Positions 12,130 through 24,499 of a stretch of DNA of 64,000 bases are shown here, in pieces. Source of the stretch: Nageia nagi (taxonomy: Eukaryota > Pinophyta); contig JBITNC010000001.1 of the NCBI GenBank assembly GCA_050084985.1, forward strand, positions 171,926,001 to 171,990,000, written 5' to 3'. Positions within the stretch are counted from its first letter, which is position 1. Each line of letters begins with the position of its first letter. The translations under genes and the position numbers were made by a program. The notes beneath the pieces are model-generated. The model was not told the origin of the DNA, did no database searches, and saw nothing but the letters and a program-made list of their open reading frames with translations.

Positions 12130-13640
12130 CCTTATCATTAAATAGATAATCTCTTCAGTATTTTAACAAATTACCACATGGGAGTATACAAGGTTTTAGA
12201 TATCTCAAAAATGCATTTATCGACTATTAGAAAATGTGTATTCCAAATGAAATTATATTATTGGATTTGTTACAAATGAGATAAAGGTAATGTCAATCAA
12301 TTCAAAGGTTTGTGAATTTATATTAGTGATAGGAACAAAATTGAAGTATTTATCTCTTCTTTATGACCACGATCATAAATTTCCTCTAGATAAATTTCTT
12401 CACAACATCATTGAAAAAGAGATATTTTTGCTCCAATATGGAACATAAAAAATTGAAAATAAACAACACTACTACCTAGAGAAAATTACAAAAATATGGA
12501 TGCAATAAAATAGAAAAAGCTAGTAGCAAAAGTGGAATTCATATCAATTGTGGAAAGGAAAATTGATAAAAAAGATATATAAAGTGGCTACAAGCCATTA
12601 CCTCCAAGATAATTCACTCCTATTCATGATGAAATTAGGGGAGTACTAAAAAATTTGGTTAAGAAGAAATTACTAGTTTTTCCCCCTCTTATTAAACATT
12701 AACTAAGTTAAAAAAAATCATATCCCAAATGAATCCAAAAATGATCAATAGTATGATTATCACTAGTGGGAAGGACATAGTACCAAAACCAATATTCAAT
12801 TATGACATAAGATTTATGACCTGGTTGATATGGGTAAGATTATATTTCCATAGCTCAACAAAAAGAATAAAACAATAGGACCACAACATGAGCAAAACAA
12901 GAATTTAGGGATCTTTAAAAATCCCTTTCAAAATTTTATAAAGGCCAAAGATAGATATTCTTTACTCAATTTTGTAAATGGATTCTACCTAGTAAAAAAT
13001 AAGGAATGAGGTATAAGCATTATTATTCTTTTGGTTTTCATAATTAAAATATCTTTTCTTTTTTTATTCCTTTTTATTTTTTTTATCATTTTCTATCCTT
13101 TTTTTCATTATTTCTTACATGTCTTATACTAGGATTTTATATTTTTCTTAGGCAATTATGACATGGAGGATAATCCCTAGTATTAAATGGGTTCTTAATC
13201 TTCTAATATAAAATTTGTACTATGTTATCTCATATAATTTGCATTTTGTACTTATTTTATCATTCCCTTGCATAATATATCTAGTTTCATCATCAAATTA
13301 GGTATATAGGGTTGTACAAAAATAGAGTCATTATTTCACATCTCATGTCCATAGGAACATGAACATTAGTTGACACTAGGTTACATGGAATTAGTTTTTT
13401 TTTATATAAATAATATATTCTTAGCCTTAAAATGATTATACAATTATTTTTAAACATACATTTTATCTACATATTGCATTTATAATTAAGAAAAGTGATA
13501 TGACATCATTCATAAGCATGCATCATACATATAAAACATAAACTTTTGCAAGGTAGAAAGTCTTGTTCATTCCTATATGGTCCTCAAAAATACATAAGTC
13601 TTTTTCATTACATTATATATCACTTTATGATGCTCTAAGA
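12130..13640. other. No recognisable gene
   Basis: AT-rich with T-runs around 13060-13110. I read both strands and found no domain, no paired LTR ends and no tandem array. It is flanking DNA into which the copia element inserted. Confidence 0.5.
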
Positions 13641-13645
13641 ACTCT

Positions 13646-15420
13646 TTACTTCCTTTTTAACAAAAGATAGACTTTTGGTCCTAGAACCAAATAAAAAGGT
13701 CTTTTCAACCCAATTTGTTCCTCAAGTAAAATCATTTGCTTCTCAAGAAAATCTTCATGATTTCTATGTTTCATAGTCACTTCTTGCATGATGATAAGTA
13801 TACCATATCTTTTATTAGCTAAAAGAACATTCTCCATGTCTTATCTTGCTCTTTCCATAGTTGAAAGTCTTTTCTTGATTTCTTGAATATATTCATCCTC
13901 ACATTGCGAATTGCTCTTGAGATATTTGATTTCATCTTCATGGTTGGTTGTTTTCATATTTTTAGCATATAGGTTCAATTTTATTTGAGTTATTAATAAA
14001 AATAACAATAATTATAAAAATATATTTTATGCTACTAATATGAAAATAATAAGTAAAAGAGAATATTTTTGCATACTAAGTTCATTCCCTAATACTTGTT
14101 GAGATGAAGATATAAAAATGGCATAAGAGGGAAAAACCTTCACTTCCTATAGCTTGATCATCCCATACACCCCCATCGACATCTTCATCTTCACTCCACC
14201 AACTTCTCCCTACCTATATGGGTACATTAGGCATGACAACTACATCCAAGATGTGTACATCGATCTCATCCTCCCTACCCTCACCTACTTCCTTACTCTT
14301 CCCCTCAATAATAGTATCTAGTTCAATTTCCTCATATATGTTAAGCATGTCATGTCATGCTTCATGCCACCAATCCTTGTACTCTTATGTAAACTTTGAT
14401 ACATCAACACTCATCCTCATTAACACTTTTTGATCCATCATCTTATGGAGGCATCAAATTTTACTTCCACTTGGGTAATACTTCATATGTTCTTTGTTCC
14501 TATGTACGGTAATGATAAATCCTCACTATAATATTGCATGGATTTACAATTAACTAACATCTCCCACATTATCTCATCACCCTATTTGGATGATATGGAT
14601 TTATAAAAAAATTTCTAGTATGAAGATATCATGGAGTTATTTTCCATCCCAACTCACACACATCCTCACCCTATTTTGGATCATCATAAGGCCTAAATAC
14701 TACATCACCCAACACAAGATTATCTATCACTCTCCTTTATGCCTTTATGCCCAAGTTAGAGATTCTTCATTAGAAATAGGCCATGGGAATTCAAGTGGCC
14801 TCATAATTTCTATGTATTGCAATAGAAATGAGTGGTAAATTCTTCTTTCATTCTTTATAATCATCACATAATTACATAAATCATGGTACAATGAAGCCAA
14901 AATATAAGGAACCCAACCAAATTTCTCACCTTTGCACATATCTCGCGGATGATCTCAAGTGGAAAAACCTTTTGATTTTTATTTAGATATATAATTGTAT
15001 CAATATATGAAGCCTTGATGAGCTTCTCTCGTATAAATTTCTTTACCTTATTCTTGATGGCTTAATGAAAATATCCCTTATCCTCATGATAATACTCTTG
15101 ATGCATGTCCTACTCAGCTAATCTCACCTTATGTGAATAAGTAAACCCTTCTTTAATCTCAACCACATGGACCTTGATGGCTACTCAAAGTATGTGAAAG
15201 ATATCCTAGAGAACAATGGTGATTTCACTTGTAGGAAGGTGAAAGTTATTGGTAATCTCTAACCATCTCTCTATCAAGATACTCAACATCTCATGATCTA
15301 TAGAAACATATGGGTCAGTGAGAAAGTAACCCTTTTTTACCTTATGTAATAACCTAATATACTTAACACTAAGCTTGTCATGATAACCTTGTACTCATCT
15401 CCAACTATTGCTTTATGGTT
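13646..15420 (-). pseudogene. Plant mobile domain (PMD) protein, broken
   Basis: On the minus strand, 15420-15180 reads '..DPYVSIDHEMLSIL', 'IERWLEITNNFHLPTSEITI', then a stop and 'DIFHIL'. This matches the PMD (aminotransferase-like, PF10536) opening in which 'LVERW.PETHTFHLP.GEMT.TLQDV' is typical. 14745-15000 continues with 'GWVPYILASLYHDLCNYV', the later PMD helices. Downstream, 14100-14400 is an acidic tail, and 13646-13960 is Lys/Glu-rich and probably coiled coil ('HEDFLEKQMILLEEQIGL'). Stops occur near 15215, 15110 and 14850. PMD proteins occur both as host genes (MAIN/MAIL type) and as passengers of plant transposons; the context here does not decide which. Confidence 0.7.
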
Positions 15421-16469
15421 TAGGATCCATCAAATGTTGTTAGCACTAAAACATTCATAACAAGGTACACATGTTAGTATATTATTTTCAAAATTAGTTA
15501 TTTACATGAATATAGAAATTTTTAAAAATTAAAATATATCATGAAGACCTTAAGATCGTTAAAACATAGTATACATAAAAATTACTAATGTATCAAGCTA
15601 GCATTGGCACCTACACTAGTGTCTATGTGGGTCTATTTCTTAATTTAACCCTTAAAATTTTGGGCTAAGCTAGAAAAACTCAAATCTATGGTGAAAAACT
15701 TGTCATATTTACAAAACATTAGCCTAAAAATATGAAAATGATGATGCCTTAGGTATGCTCAAAACCCTATGATTTGGAAGTTGCAAATTTAACTTTGAAA
15801 TTTAATGCCTAATCTCAATTTCTATGTTAAAAATATGAAATGTAATAAAAATAATTTAGGGCACTTATCATATGGATAAAAAACATATTTTTGGGGAGTA
15901 GGTATGCCCAATGACTCATTTTCTCTATTAAATTCATGGTGTGATCCATGTGAAAGGAGAATTTGGGCTTACATAATAAAAATTGTTCCCTTAACACTTA
16001 CAATGTAACCTCCTCTCTCCATTTTTGACAAACCTTAGTGCTTCTCATCTCAAACTAGAGCTTGGAGAACTATAATAAAAATGAGAAAATAAAACTCAAT
16101 TAGACTATTTTAAAATAAAATCAGGCCATGCATATCAAAATCAAAATATGTTTGATTCTTTATCTTATTCTTTGATAATAAATGCATACAAAATTGACAC
16201 CACCCTTGCAAGATAAGCATACCCTCTAATTCTTTTTATATCATTTCTTGAACACACCAATAGGGATGCTTACAAAAATGTCCTTTATGATGTTAGCATC
16301 AACACAATTCTATATGATTAAAAAAGAAGTAAACTCAAATGGGTATAATTGTTCAGTTAGAAATAAGTCAAAAAATCATAACATATTTAGGACTGCAATA
16401 GGCATATCTAAAAAATATCTAGTTTACTTAGAAGATGAGAAGATCAAATTATTTAAAATATAAAATGGT
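15421..16469. other. No recognisable gene
   Basis: AT-rich sequence between the PMD remnant and the PPR fragments. The plus-strand frame at 16248-16463 shows no domain. Confidence 0.45.
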
Positions 16470-16690
16470 ATGGACTCAAGACCAATTATTCCATTTCTTC
16501 AAGTAGTTTTATTGATTTCTTGGTACAACCATTACTTACATATCCTCTAATCATTGCAGTCCATGAAATCATTCATTCATAACAAGTCTTGTTAAAGAAA
16601 ACCCTTGCCTTCTTAATGCTCCCATATTTTTCATACATGTCTATTAGGTTTGTTATCATAATTGCATATGATAATCCAAGGATCATCATA
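16470..16690 (-). pseudogene. PPR fragment 1
   Basis: Minus strand: 'NLIDMYEKYGSIKKARVFF' followed, after a stop, by 'ISWTAMIRGYVSNGCTKKSI' and 'LLEEME'. This is the S/L-repeat wording of plant PLS-class pentatricopeptide repeat proteins, organellar RNA-binding factors. Only about two repeats survive, with an in-frame stop between them. Confidence 0.88.
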
Positions 16691-17148
16691 CAATAAAATA
16701 GGTAAAATATTTAACCAACTTTATAATTGTTAATGATATGATGCTATAATCCATAGGTGAAAACCAAGAATGATAGATATAAATTATTAAGGTATTTTTT
16801 GTAAATAATTTTATCAATATATATTAATGATATATTTTTCCTTCAAATTGGAAATTACTTGGTTAACTTCCTATAAATTAGTGGAATTTTTATTGGGAAT
16901 TATTTGAACTAAACCTGGCATAACCTTATTTTATAAGTTGGTTCAATTACTTGTTTGAACTCCTTTAATACCTAAAATGTTGGCCACACTAAAATAAAAT
17001 CAAAATTTTATGATGATAATTTTATGGTGGTTCTCTACTAATTATTTTTACATGTCATTGTATATTACAATAAATAATATCTTTTGTAGGCAATTTTAAA
17101 CTATCGTTACATATGACTATATAAGGTAGTTTTTTTAAGATGATAATA

Positions 17149-17179
17149 AACCACCCTAATATGTCATACAATGGTGGTT
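17149..17179. other. Small hairpin AACCACC...GGTGGTT
   Basis: AACCACC at 17149-17155 pairs with GGTGGTT at 17173-17179. A similar but longer hairpin occurs at 38164-38194, also next to a PPR fragment. It may be the core of a shared MITE-like or non-coding sequence. Confidence 0.5.
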
Positions 17180-17219
17180 AAAATGCAATGTAAAATGTTA
17201 CTTCCTTAAAAAATAAACA

Positions 17220-17595
17220 AATATTTGGGTAGGAATGTTACAAATTTGGCACCCAACCCAAAAGTTGGCAAAGTATCCAAAATTTTCCCATATTTTGCAT
17301 ACATGTCTATAAAGGTGTTTACAACCATAAAATTCAATGAAAAGTTTCAAATACTCTTTGATGGATGTTCATACCTACTTTGATAAATTCAATGGTGATA
17401 TATGCTATAAGAATGCTGGCAAAGGTTGTAGAGTTTGACTTTACACCTAACAATTGCATTTTCTTAAAAGTATTTAGATCCTTTTTAGAAAACCCATTTT
17501 GTGCATATCCTAGGATCATTGTAGTCCATTATATTGCATATTGATGAGGCATTTTTTTCAAATAATTCATGATCTCTTTCAATGTTGAGAGAAAA
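17220..17595 (-). pseudogene. PPR fragment 2
   Basis: The open piece 17334-17519 reads 'MILGYAQNGFSKKDLNTFKK' and continues with 'MQLLGVKSNSTTFASIL', a clear PLS-class PPR repeat. Towards lower coordinates 'VVNTFIDMYAKYGKI' begins the next repeat and then ends. No stop falls inside the 61-codon stretch, making it the best kept PPR piece in the window. On the other side it runs into the solo LTR at 17596. Confidence 0.9.
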
Positions 17596-18129
17596 TGATA
17601 GAGCTTACTGTCCATGGTTTATTGATGTCAATATATAGCCTTGGGTTCTCAACAATCGAATCCACAAGGGTTACAAACTTACAAACAAGAAGTTAGAGAA
17701 TTTACTATTCTCAACAACACTACAGATCATAGCCATCTCAGTCCAAGAGAAGTAGCTAAATATGAGATAACAATACTCCAAACATAGCTTAAAACATGCC
17801 TAAGACGATAACAAACAAACCCCTAAAATATGAAGACAAAACAAATAGTAACAAGAAAGTTGTTACAAAAACAAACACATTCTGTCCGCACACTATCATT
17901 TTCTCCACACAGCGATCGACAGCGATCTTATAGGATCATCGACGATCGGTGAAAAATTGGTGACGATTGTAATCGGTGGTGATCTGCGCAATCGGTGGCG
18001 ATCGGCGGCGATCGGTGGCAATCGGTGGCGATCGGTGGCGATCGATGGCAATCGGTGGCGATCTCTGTCATAGGCGGATTTATTCTAGAACATTGTAAAA
18101 ACACATATTATGGAGTCAAAAATCCAACA
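17596..18129 (-). repeat. Probable solo LTR carrying a CG-rich minisatellite
   Basis: Bounded by 'tgataga' and 'ccaaca' on the plus strand, so the minus strand starts TGTTGGATTTTTGAC, a common copia LTR opening. Near its minus-strand 3' end it has 'ctatatattg' (TATA-like, about 17620) followed by 'tcaataaacc' (AATAAA poly-A signal), the LTR arrangement. It lies between PPR fragments 2 and 3. I found no convincing target duplication, so the ends are tentative. Confidence 0.6.
17971..18069 (+). repeat. 10-bp minisatellite GATCGGTGGC
   Basis: From 17990 to 18059 seven consecutive 10-mers read aatcggtggc, gatcggcggc, gatcggtggc, aatcggtggc, gatcggtggc, gatcgatggc, aatcggtggc; weaker units flank them. 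About two dozen CG dinucleotides fall within 17880-18080, while the surrounding kilobases have almost none. Confidence 0.95.
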
Positions 18130-18149
18130 AACGTATCCATTTTATTCAT

Positions 18150-18790
18150 ATCCTATGATCATTACAATCTATGAAATTATGTTTGCATCATGTATCTTTT
18201 TAAATAATTCATGTATTGTAAAATTTCATTCATTGTAAGTATAATCATTCATGAATTGGTAGCCAATTAAACAAATACAAGAAAAAGAGGGTGAGTAAGG
18301 TGAAAATCATAAGGAGAATAATTCAATCATCATTGCCTACAAACTAGTCAAGGTATGAATCAAACCACTCCACATTGTAACCATAGGGATATTATTTATA
18401 AAGTCTTTAGCTTCATCTAAACACCCAACAAAACTAGGAAGCTCAACCATACATGTATATTGTGTTGCATTATGGTTGTAATATGATAATAATCATCATT
18501 CATGAAAGTATTGATAACTCTCCTTAAATAGACCTACATTTCTATAGGTAGATAGTACACTTACTAATGTACCATCATTTGGACTAATATTCACATATTC
18601 CATTTGTTTAAATAGTTTGATAGCTTCCTTGTTATAATCATTCCTCTTCCTTACATTGCAATCATTCTATAAAATTATTTATTTATAATGCATATTATCA
18701 AACAAAATCCTTACCTTCTTATTGTTGCCACATTTTGTAAGTCTTTTATCATAAATATTGCACATAATAGAAACCCACATCTAGTTATTT
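18150..18790 (-). pseudogene. PPR fragment 3 with part of the C-terminal E region
   Basis: Minus strand, several frames: 'RLTKCGNNKKVRILFDNMH', then 'EAIKLFKQMEYVNISPNDG', 'TLVSVLSTYRNVGLFKES', then a piece like the PLS E-region transition ('CMVELPSFVGCLDEAKDFIN'). This order, last S repeat then 'H-Y-x-C-M-V-D-L-L-G-R-A-G-x-L-x-E-A', is typical of the end of PLS-class PPR proteins. Frameshifts and stops occur at several points. The 18150-18210 part resembles the repeat before it. Confidence 0.88.
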
Positions 18791-18919
18791 ATCTATGAAT
18801 ATCCATACACCATTTTGTTATGAATTCTACATACAACAAGTAAACAAGTCCATAATGTAGCATCAAGTTTTATTGGAATTCTATTTATAAAGTATGTTTC
18901 TTCATATATAAGTATAACG

Positions 18920-19250
18920 CAATCAAGAAGCATTATTATGAATTAATTGCATGTGTAATATGATAATATTCAACCATTCATTTGAAGTATTGATAGCCCT
19001 CTTTCACTAGACCTGCATGGCTTCATGAAGATAATACAATTATAACAAATGAAGAATCATCTGGATTAATGACCATTTATTCTATTTGTTCAAAAATTTT
19101 GATGGCTTCCTTGCATATATCCTTAAATCATTGTAATCCATGAAATTATTTTTCTATTATGCATATTGTGAAACAAAACACTTACCTTCTTAATGCTCTC
19201 ATATTTTGAATACATGTCTATTAGGGATGTGATCACAATTGCATGCAAAG
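18920..19250 (-). pseudogene. PPR fragment 4
   Basis: Minus strand: 'AIVITSLIDMYSKYESIKKV', 'SVLFHNMHNRKIISWITMI', then in shifted frames 'EAIKIFEQIE', 'VINPDDSSFVIIVLSS' and 'AGLVKEGYQYFK'. It covers the same repeats as fragments 3 and 5, so these are paralogous copies and not successive parts of one gene. A further weak scrap of the same kind may lie at 19780-19850. Confidence 0.86.
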
Positions 19251-20240
19251 GAAACCCACATTTAGTTTTTTTTTATGTGAGTTTCCATGCCTCATTTAAA
19301 AGATTCAAACGTTAGACATACATTAAGAATACTTGTAAAGGTTATTAAATTTGTTCTTAAATTAGTTAATTTCATTTTCTGTGTATTGGGCATTCTGTTG
19401 TATTTTTTGTGTACTATCTACTTTTGAGATAACATATGCATAGCACACACTTTATGGAGACAGCAATTTACAAAGCAATTGAAATTGTCTTCATCAAAAT
19501 TTAGATAGAGAATAGATCCATAGATACTACATTAAACCTAACAAATCTCACAATAGATGCTCACAATTGAAGATCTTGCAACAATAAATTACATGTCGTA
19601 TTGTCAAAGCATAAGTTTTTTAGATTATACACTTTTTAATTACTTAATTTCTAAACTAAATCATTTTCTAGAAAAAGCTTCATTGCATTTACATGACAAA
19701 AATATTTTAGTCAATCACCAGTAGTCATCACATGAACATTATCCATCCTTGAAATGGTAAAAATGATCAACATCCCTTAAAATAATTTCTTGTACAACCA
19801 TTCCTTGTATACCTTAGAAACATTACAATCCATGAAATTATTCACTTTCACTTTAGATTTTATATTACATGGAGAAAAAACATAATTATTTTGGATTCTG
19901 CATTATTTAATTACTAGTTCAAGGCTTCCAAAAAAAGTTGGTATGCAACTGATAAAGCTATATATGTTATCTACAAATTTCATCTTATGGCTAAAGTATT
20001 CATAAAATGACATTATACAAAAAATAATACATGTATTTTTAGATAAAGTGAGATAATATATAACATGGATCGATATGCTTAAAATAAGGAAAATGAGGCT
20101 TCTTTTCCCCATGGTCCTTTGTTTGTGACTATTACTTAGCTTAGTAGGTTTTTATTTATTATGAATCATATAGCTTTGAAGCACTTGGTTTATATAGAAT
20201 ACTATCAGCAACATGTTAGAAAGCATAAAATTGAAAATAA
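19251..20240. other. PPR-flanking DNA, no recognisable gene
   Basis: AT-rich. Apart from a possible PPR scrap at 19780-19850 I see nothing. The 19903-20112 minus-strand frame is hydrophobic by composition only. Confidence 0.45.
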
Positions 20241-20245
20241 GAGAG

Positions 20246-21506
20246 TGTTGATAGGATTTGTGTAATGATCATGCACCTGTGTATCCCTAAAAAGTATCCT
20301 CCTATATTTAAAGAATGACTCAGGGAGCAATTTGATCTCTAGAGCTAGCCATTTCTGCATTTTTTAATTTAATGGAAACACTTATTAAAGGACAAAGTTA
20401 TAGAAAGAAATAAAGGACTAAGGAATAGAAAGAGATGTAAAAAGGCTAGGGTGTTAGAAATAAAGAAACACTGGCAACCAACCTAAGAATCCCTTAAAGT
20501 AGACTCATTATGGTTGGTGTCCAAACTAATAGCCACCAAGATAACGAATGATATTCTAAGATACCAAAACTTGAATGAATTGTTTGTAGATATAGATCAA
20601 TTATAGACTTAATTAAACATTCATATAGTGAATATAGATATATATAACACAACAGTTTAAGAATAAGATGATATAAATCATAATTGAGAGATCAAAAATC
20701 TTAATTCATTAAGCATTGGGTAGCAAGTGTAAGCTACATCAAAAGGGGTAAACATATGCATTGTTTTACCATTAGTACATCTTTTAAGGATTCATATATA
20801 GTCTTTGATCATCAAAATATCTACTAACAAAAATAACCAACTAATTCCTATAACATCATCTTTTACAATCAATAATAACTATCAGCAACTAAAAGGAACC
20901 TAACTAAAATCATTATAAAATCCAACTAAGATCTTTTTTCCAACTTATTTTCCATCTCATCTTGAAAATTTCCTGACATCAATGGTTCTAGTTAAAGCTA
21001 TTAGAGCATCTTTCCACTTATTCACTTCTCAAATCTCCAATTTTGATCTTGGCATAATTAGCTGGTTCAGAGGATCTAGTTTTCCCCCATTACGATAAAA
21101 TTATTATGTCTTCAACATTATTGTATTATAGCTGATTAGAACCATGTTACCATATTTCAAAATATCTTCATGCTTCAGTAATGTATCTAAAAGCTCAATT
21201 TCCCTACATTCTAATAAAACCAACTTCATTGCAATACGATCAAGTTTTGACAACAACAAAATTTATAGAACACTCTTGCACTTCGGTGAGGTTCATCTCT
21301 AGGTTACAGTAATATTAATCAAAATATAACATTTCCACATTCTAGCAAAGTTAATCAATTACTAATATCTTTGGAATCTAATAAAATTATCATCTTGCTT
21401 AAACATACTAAGCATAAAACTTAGTATACTTCTTCACACATACATAAGTAAGAGATACTAAATTATACCATCTTATTATAACTTCCAAAAATAAAATCCA
21501 TAGATA
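20246..21506 (-). repeat. 3' LTR of gypsy element A
   Basis: Homologous to 36150-37390: for example 'gataggatttgtgtaatgat', 'aagtatcctcctat', 'aaagaaacactNgcaaccaa', 'acatacataagtaagagata' occur in both in the same order. The inner end is ambiguous within a few bases. Confidence 0.9.
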
Positions 21507-21509
21507 TTC

Positions 21510-21539
21510 TGGTAGCTCATTGGTTGATCTATGCCACCA
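21510..21539. other. Inverted repeat beside the 3' LTR of element A
   Basis: TGGTAGC at 21510-21516 pairs (6 of 7) with GCCACCA at 21533-21539. The same sequence design is found at the same place in element B (42977-43006), including the following 'aaatNNtNaact'. Its position is where a polypurine tract would be expected, yet it is not purine-rich. Confidence 0.7.
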
Positions 21540-24499
21540 AATCATAAACTAAGGTTGTACATTTAGGATGTTTCATCCTCTCTTTTTAGCATTGATTGAA
21601 TTAGGTCCCAATCTTTGTTTGTAGGAATCTCAACATTTTGTACAAGTGCTAATGAAATAAACTAATTTACCAAGACATTATTGATGTTTGGATGTACCCA
21701 TACTAATTCCTTTACCCAGGTCATAACCTTATGCATCTCTTTGAAATAGTGCAAGAAATTTTCATCAAAGTTTTGAACTAACTAGGCTTCAAACAGTTTA
21801 ATATTTCTCCATTTGTAGTAACTAATGACTTAACTACATCTATAGGAAGTCAAAATCCAACATCATCATTTAGAATAGGCATACCATTACTATGTAAAAT
21901 TTTCAATCCCTCGTATAACTTATTCAACTCCTTGAGAAAGGTATTCATGCACCTATCCCCAACACCAATGTTATGAGATAAATTTTTAACTTTTATAATT
22001 ATACCAATTATTTCCTCATATTATTTCTCAAATAAATTCTTTACATTAACTGATATCGCTTGATTTATCATCTTAGATGCTTCCTGAGATTTCACCTATT
22101 TTTTAGAGATGATTTCTCTTTAATTCTCAAAATTGGCTTTATGTTTGTCTACCATCTTCACACAATAGAAAATATAATCTCTTGCAAATAGAATGGAATC
22201 TATCCTAGGAATAACTTTACTCACATATTTATTATGCATTTGTATAAGGGATATGAGTGATAGAGTTGAAGTGATCGGTACTAATTCATTAGGGGGCAGA
22301 TTTAGAGTCTAATTTTTCAATCTTTCTTCTAACTCTACTTCCTTACTACTTGCAACCTCTTGTATAATCATCAATTATTTCTCTTTGGTCTCATTTATGT
22401 CATGCAAATATTTCATCCTTACTTCATTCTCCTTCCTCTTATAATCCTCTTCAATCCTTCTTCTATCTCAGATAAATATGCACGCATCTTCTCATGATTT
22501 TAGGCATTCTAGTCCTTTTTTGATTAATAAACAATCACTTACGCATCTTTCTCAGCCAACTCTTTTTTTAGTTGTTCCAGCTTATTATCTAGAGATTTGC
22601 ATTTCTTATTTACTAATATTAGTTCATTATCCTTTACCTTAAGCTCTTCATATTTTTATGTTATGACCCTCTTCATATCCGAAGCTTCCAACTTTTGAAT
22701 CAAGTTAATAATTATTCTTTGTAGAATCTTGATTTTGGCCTGATGATGGACTTCTCTTTCCTCCAAGGCTTTCCTCTTCTTTTCTATCTTATAGTATTCT
22801 ATTTTTTCATTTAATAGATCAACATCTAACCAATCAAAACCTCTTCTAACATAGTTACTTTTGTCCTTCTTGCTAATTTTATCTATCTGCAAGGACACAT
22901 AAATATTTACTAATTGAGATGGGTCCTTTAAAAAAGTATCGACTTCACATGTCCTCATCCTAAACAAGTTATTTTTCACATTCAAGGCAATCTCAAATTA
23001 TATTTTTCTATGAATATGGGGAAGTTTTGCAACTCGCTATCATACCATGCCTTACTTTCCTTTTGAATCTTCTTAATACCTACTTTGACTTCACCTAGAT
23101 GATCAGGTGTTCCCAAAATGATTATGATAGGCAAAGAATCAAATATATTTTTTGTAAATTCTCTAACAACATCAAAATGAAGAGTTGAATCCTCCATATT
23201 ATCCTAGCTTTTGAATGAAGTATAATAATTCAAAGATATAATCTTTGTATTCCTTGTGACATGTTGAGAATGTTTAATTAGTAATGGTGGAGTAGTCTAT
23301 CGTAGAGATATCTCACCAATTATAGGATTTTTTTGGTCATCCATAATTGTAAATTTGGTGGAGGGTTTAGAATTCCTTTTCTTCTCAACACTCCTCTTTG
23401 CAATTCTCTTCTTAGTCATAAAGGTAATGTCTACCTCCTCATCTTCCAATTCATGATAACTAATTAGATAATTTAAGGCATTAGAAGGATCTTAGGACTT
23501 ATCATTTAGCTCCTACTCTTTAGAGATATAGTCCTTTCTTATTATCTTTTATATTTTTTTATCTTAAGGATCCTCTTATGTCTGATACTCCTGACAGGTC
23601 ATTCTAAGACTTGATTTTCTTCTTCTTCTTATAATTTCTAGGCCATCACAAGGATTAACCTTTGTTCTTCTTCTTTTGAGCAATCAATTCTTCTTTAGCT
23701 AATATTTTTATAGCATATTCCTCATCAGCTTTGATAGATTTATTTATATCATGTTAGCCTATTATGATCACTAAAACCATCAACATCTCTTATGTTTAAA
23801 CTAGATCTCCTTCATATTCATCATTTGAATTTGAGTCCCACTTTCATTTCCTTTTATGATCAACAACTGGGTTGCATGGTATGGCTACATCCTCTAGGTA
23901 TGAAATCAAATGAATTGATTTTTCTTATTATATAATTATATATTTCTTATCATAAGCTTCACTAAATTTCCTATCTTTCTTGCAACCCTAAGAAAATGAC
24001 TTATGCTTGCTCTCAACATGATACTACACAAAATACTTCTTCTTATACTCATTCCAATCAATTGCATCCAAATATTTCTACAAGCCTTTAAATAATTTAG
24101 GATTTTCTATTGAAGAGTAAGCTAACTCAATCTTGTAATCTTATTGCCAAATATCTCTCTCTAGTGAATTCAACATAGAACCTAACAAAAATAAACCCTC
24201 TTCTTTACCATTCCAAAAGACTCAAATATTCCTTTTTATACCTTATGAAAATTAAGGGCCTTCACATTTTTGGTTTGTAAAAGGTTCAAGAATTTATCTT
24301 CTAGATCATATGACCATTGGAAAATAATATCTTGCATCTGCATACTCTGCATTTTCATGGTGATGTCTTACTAAGAATTTCTCTACTTGATGGTTATAAC
24401 CTCAAACTATAGAGGAGGTGGGTACAAAGCTTTCTTCCTGGCATTCCATGTCTATATAATCCATCTAATGAATGACCTTTGTAGATACCCAAATCTAAC

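Noticed and set aside
14218-14433. Plus-strand frame rich in Ser/Thr/Pro
   Set aside because: Antisense of the acidic tail of the PMD remnant, no domain, no initiation context worth noting.
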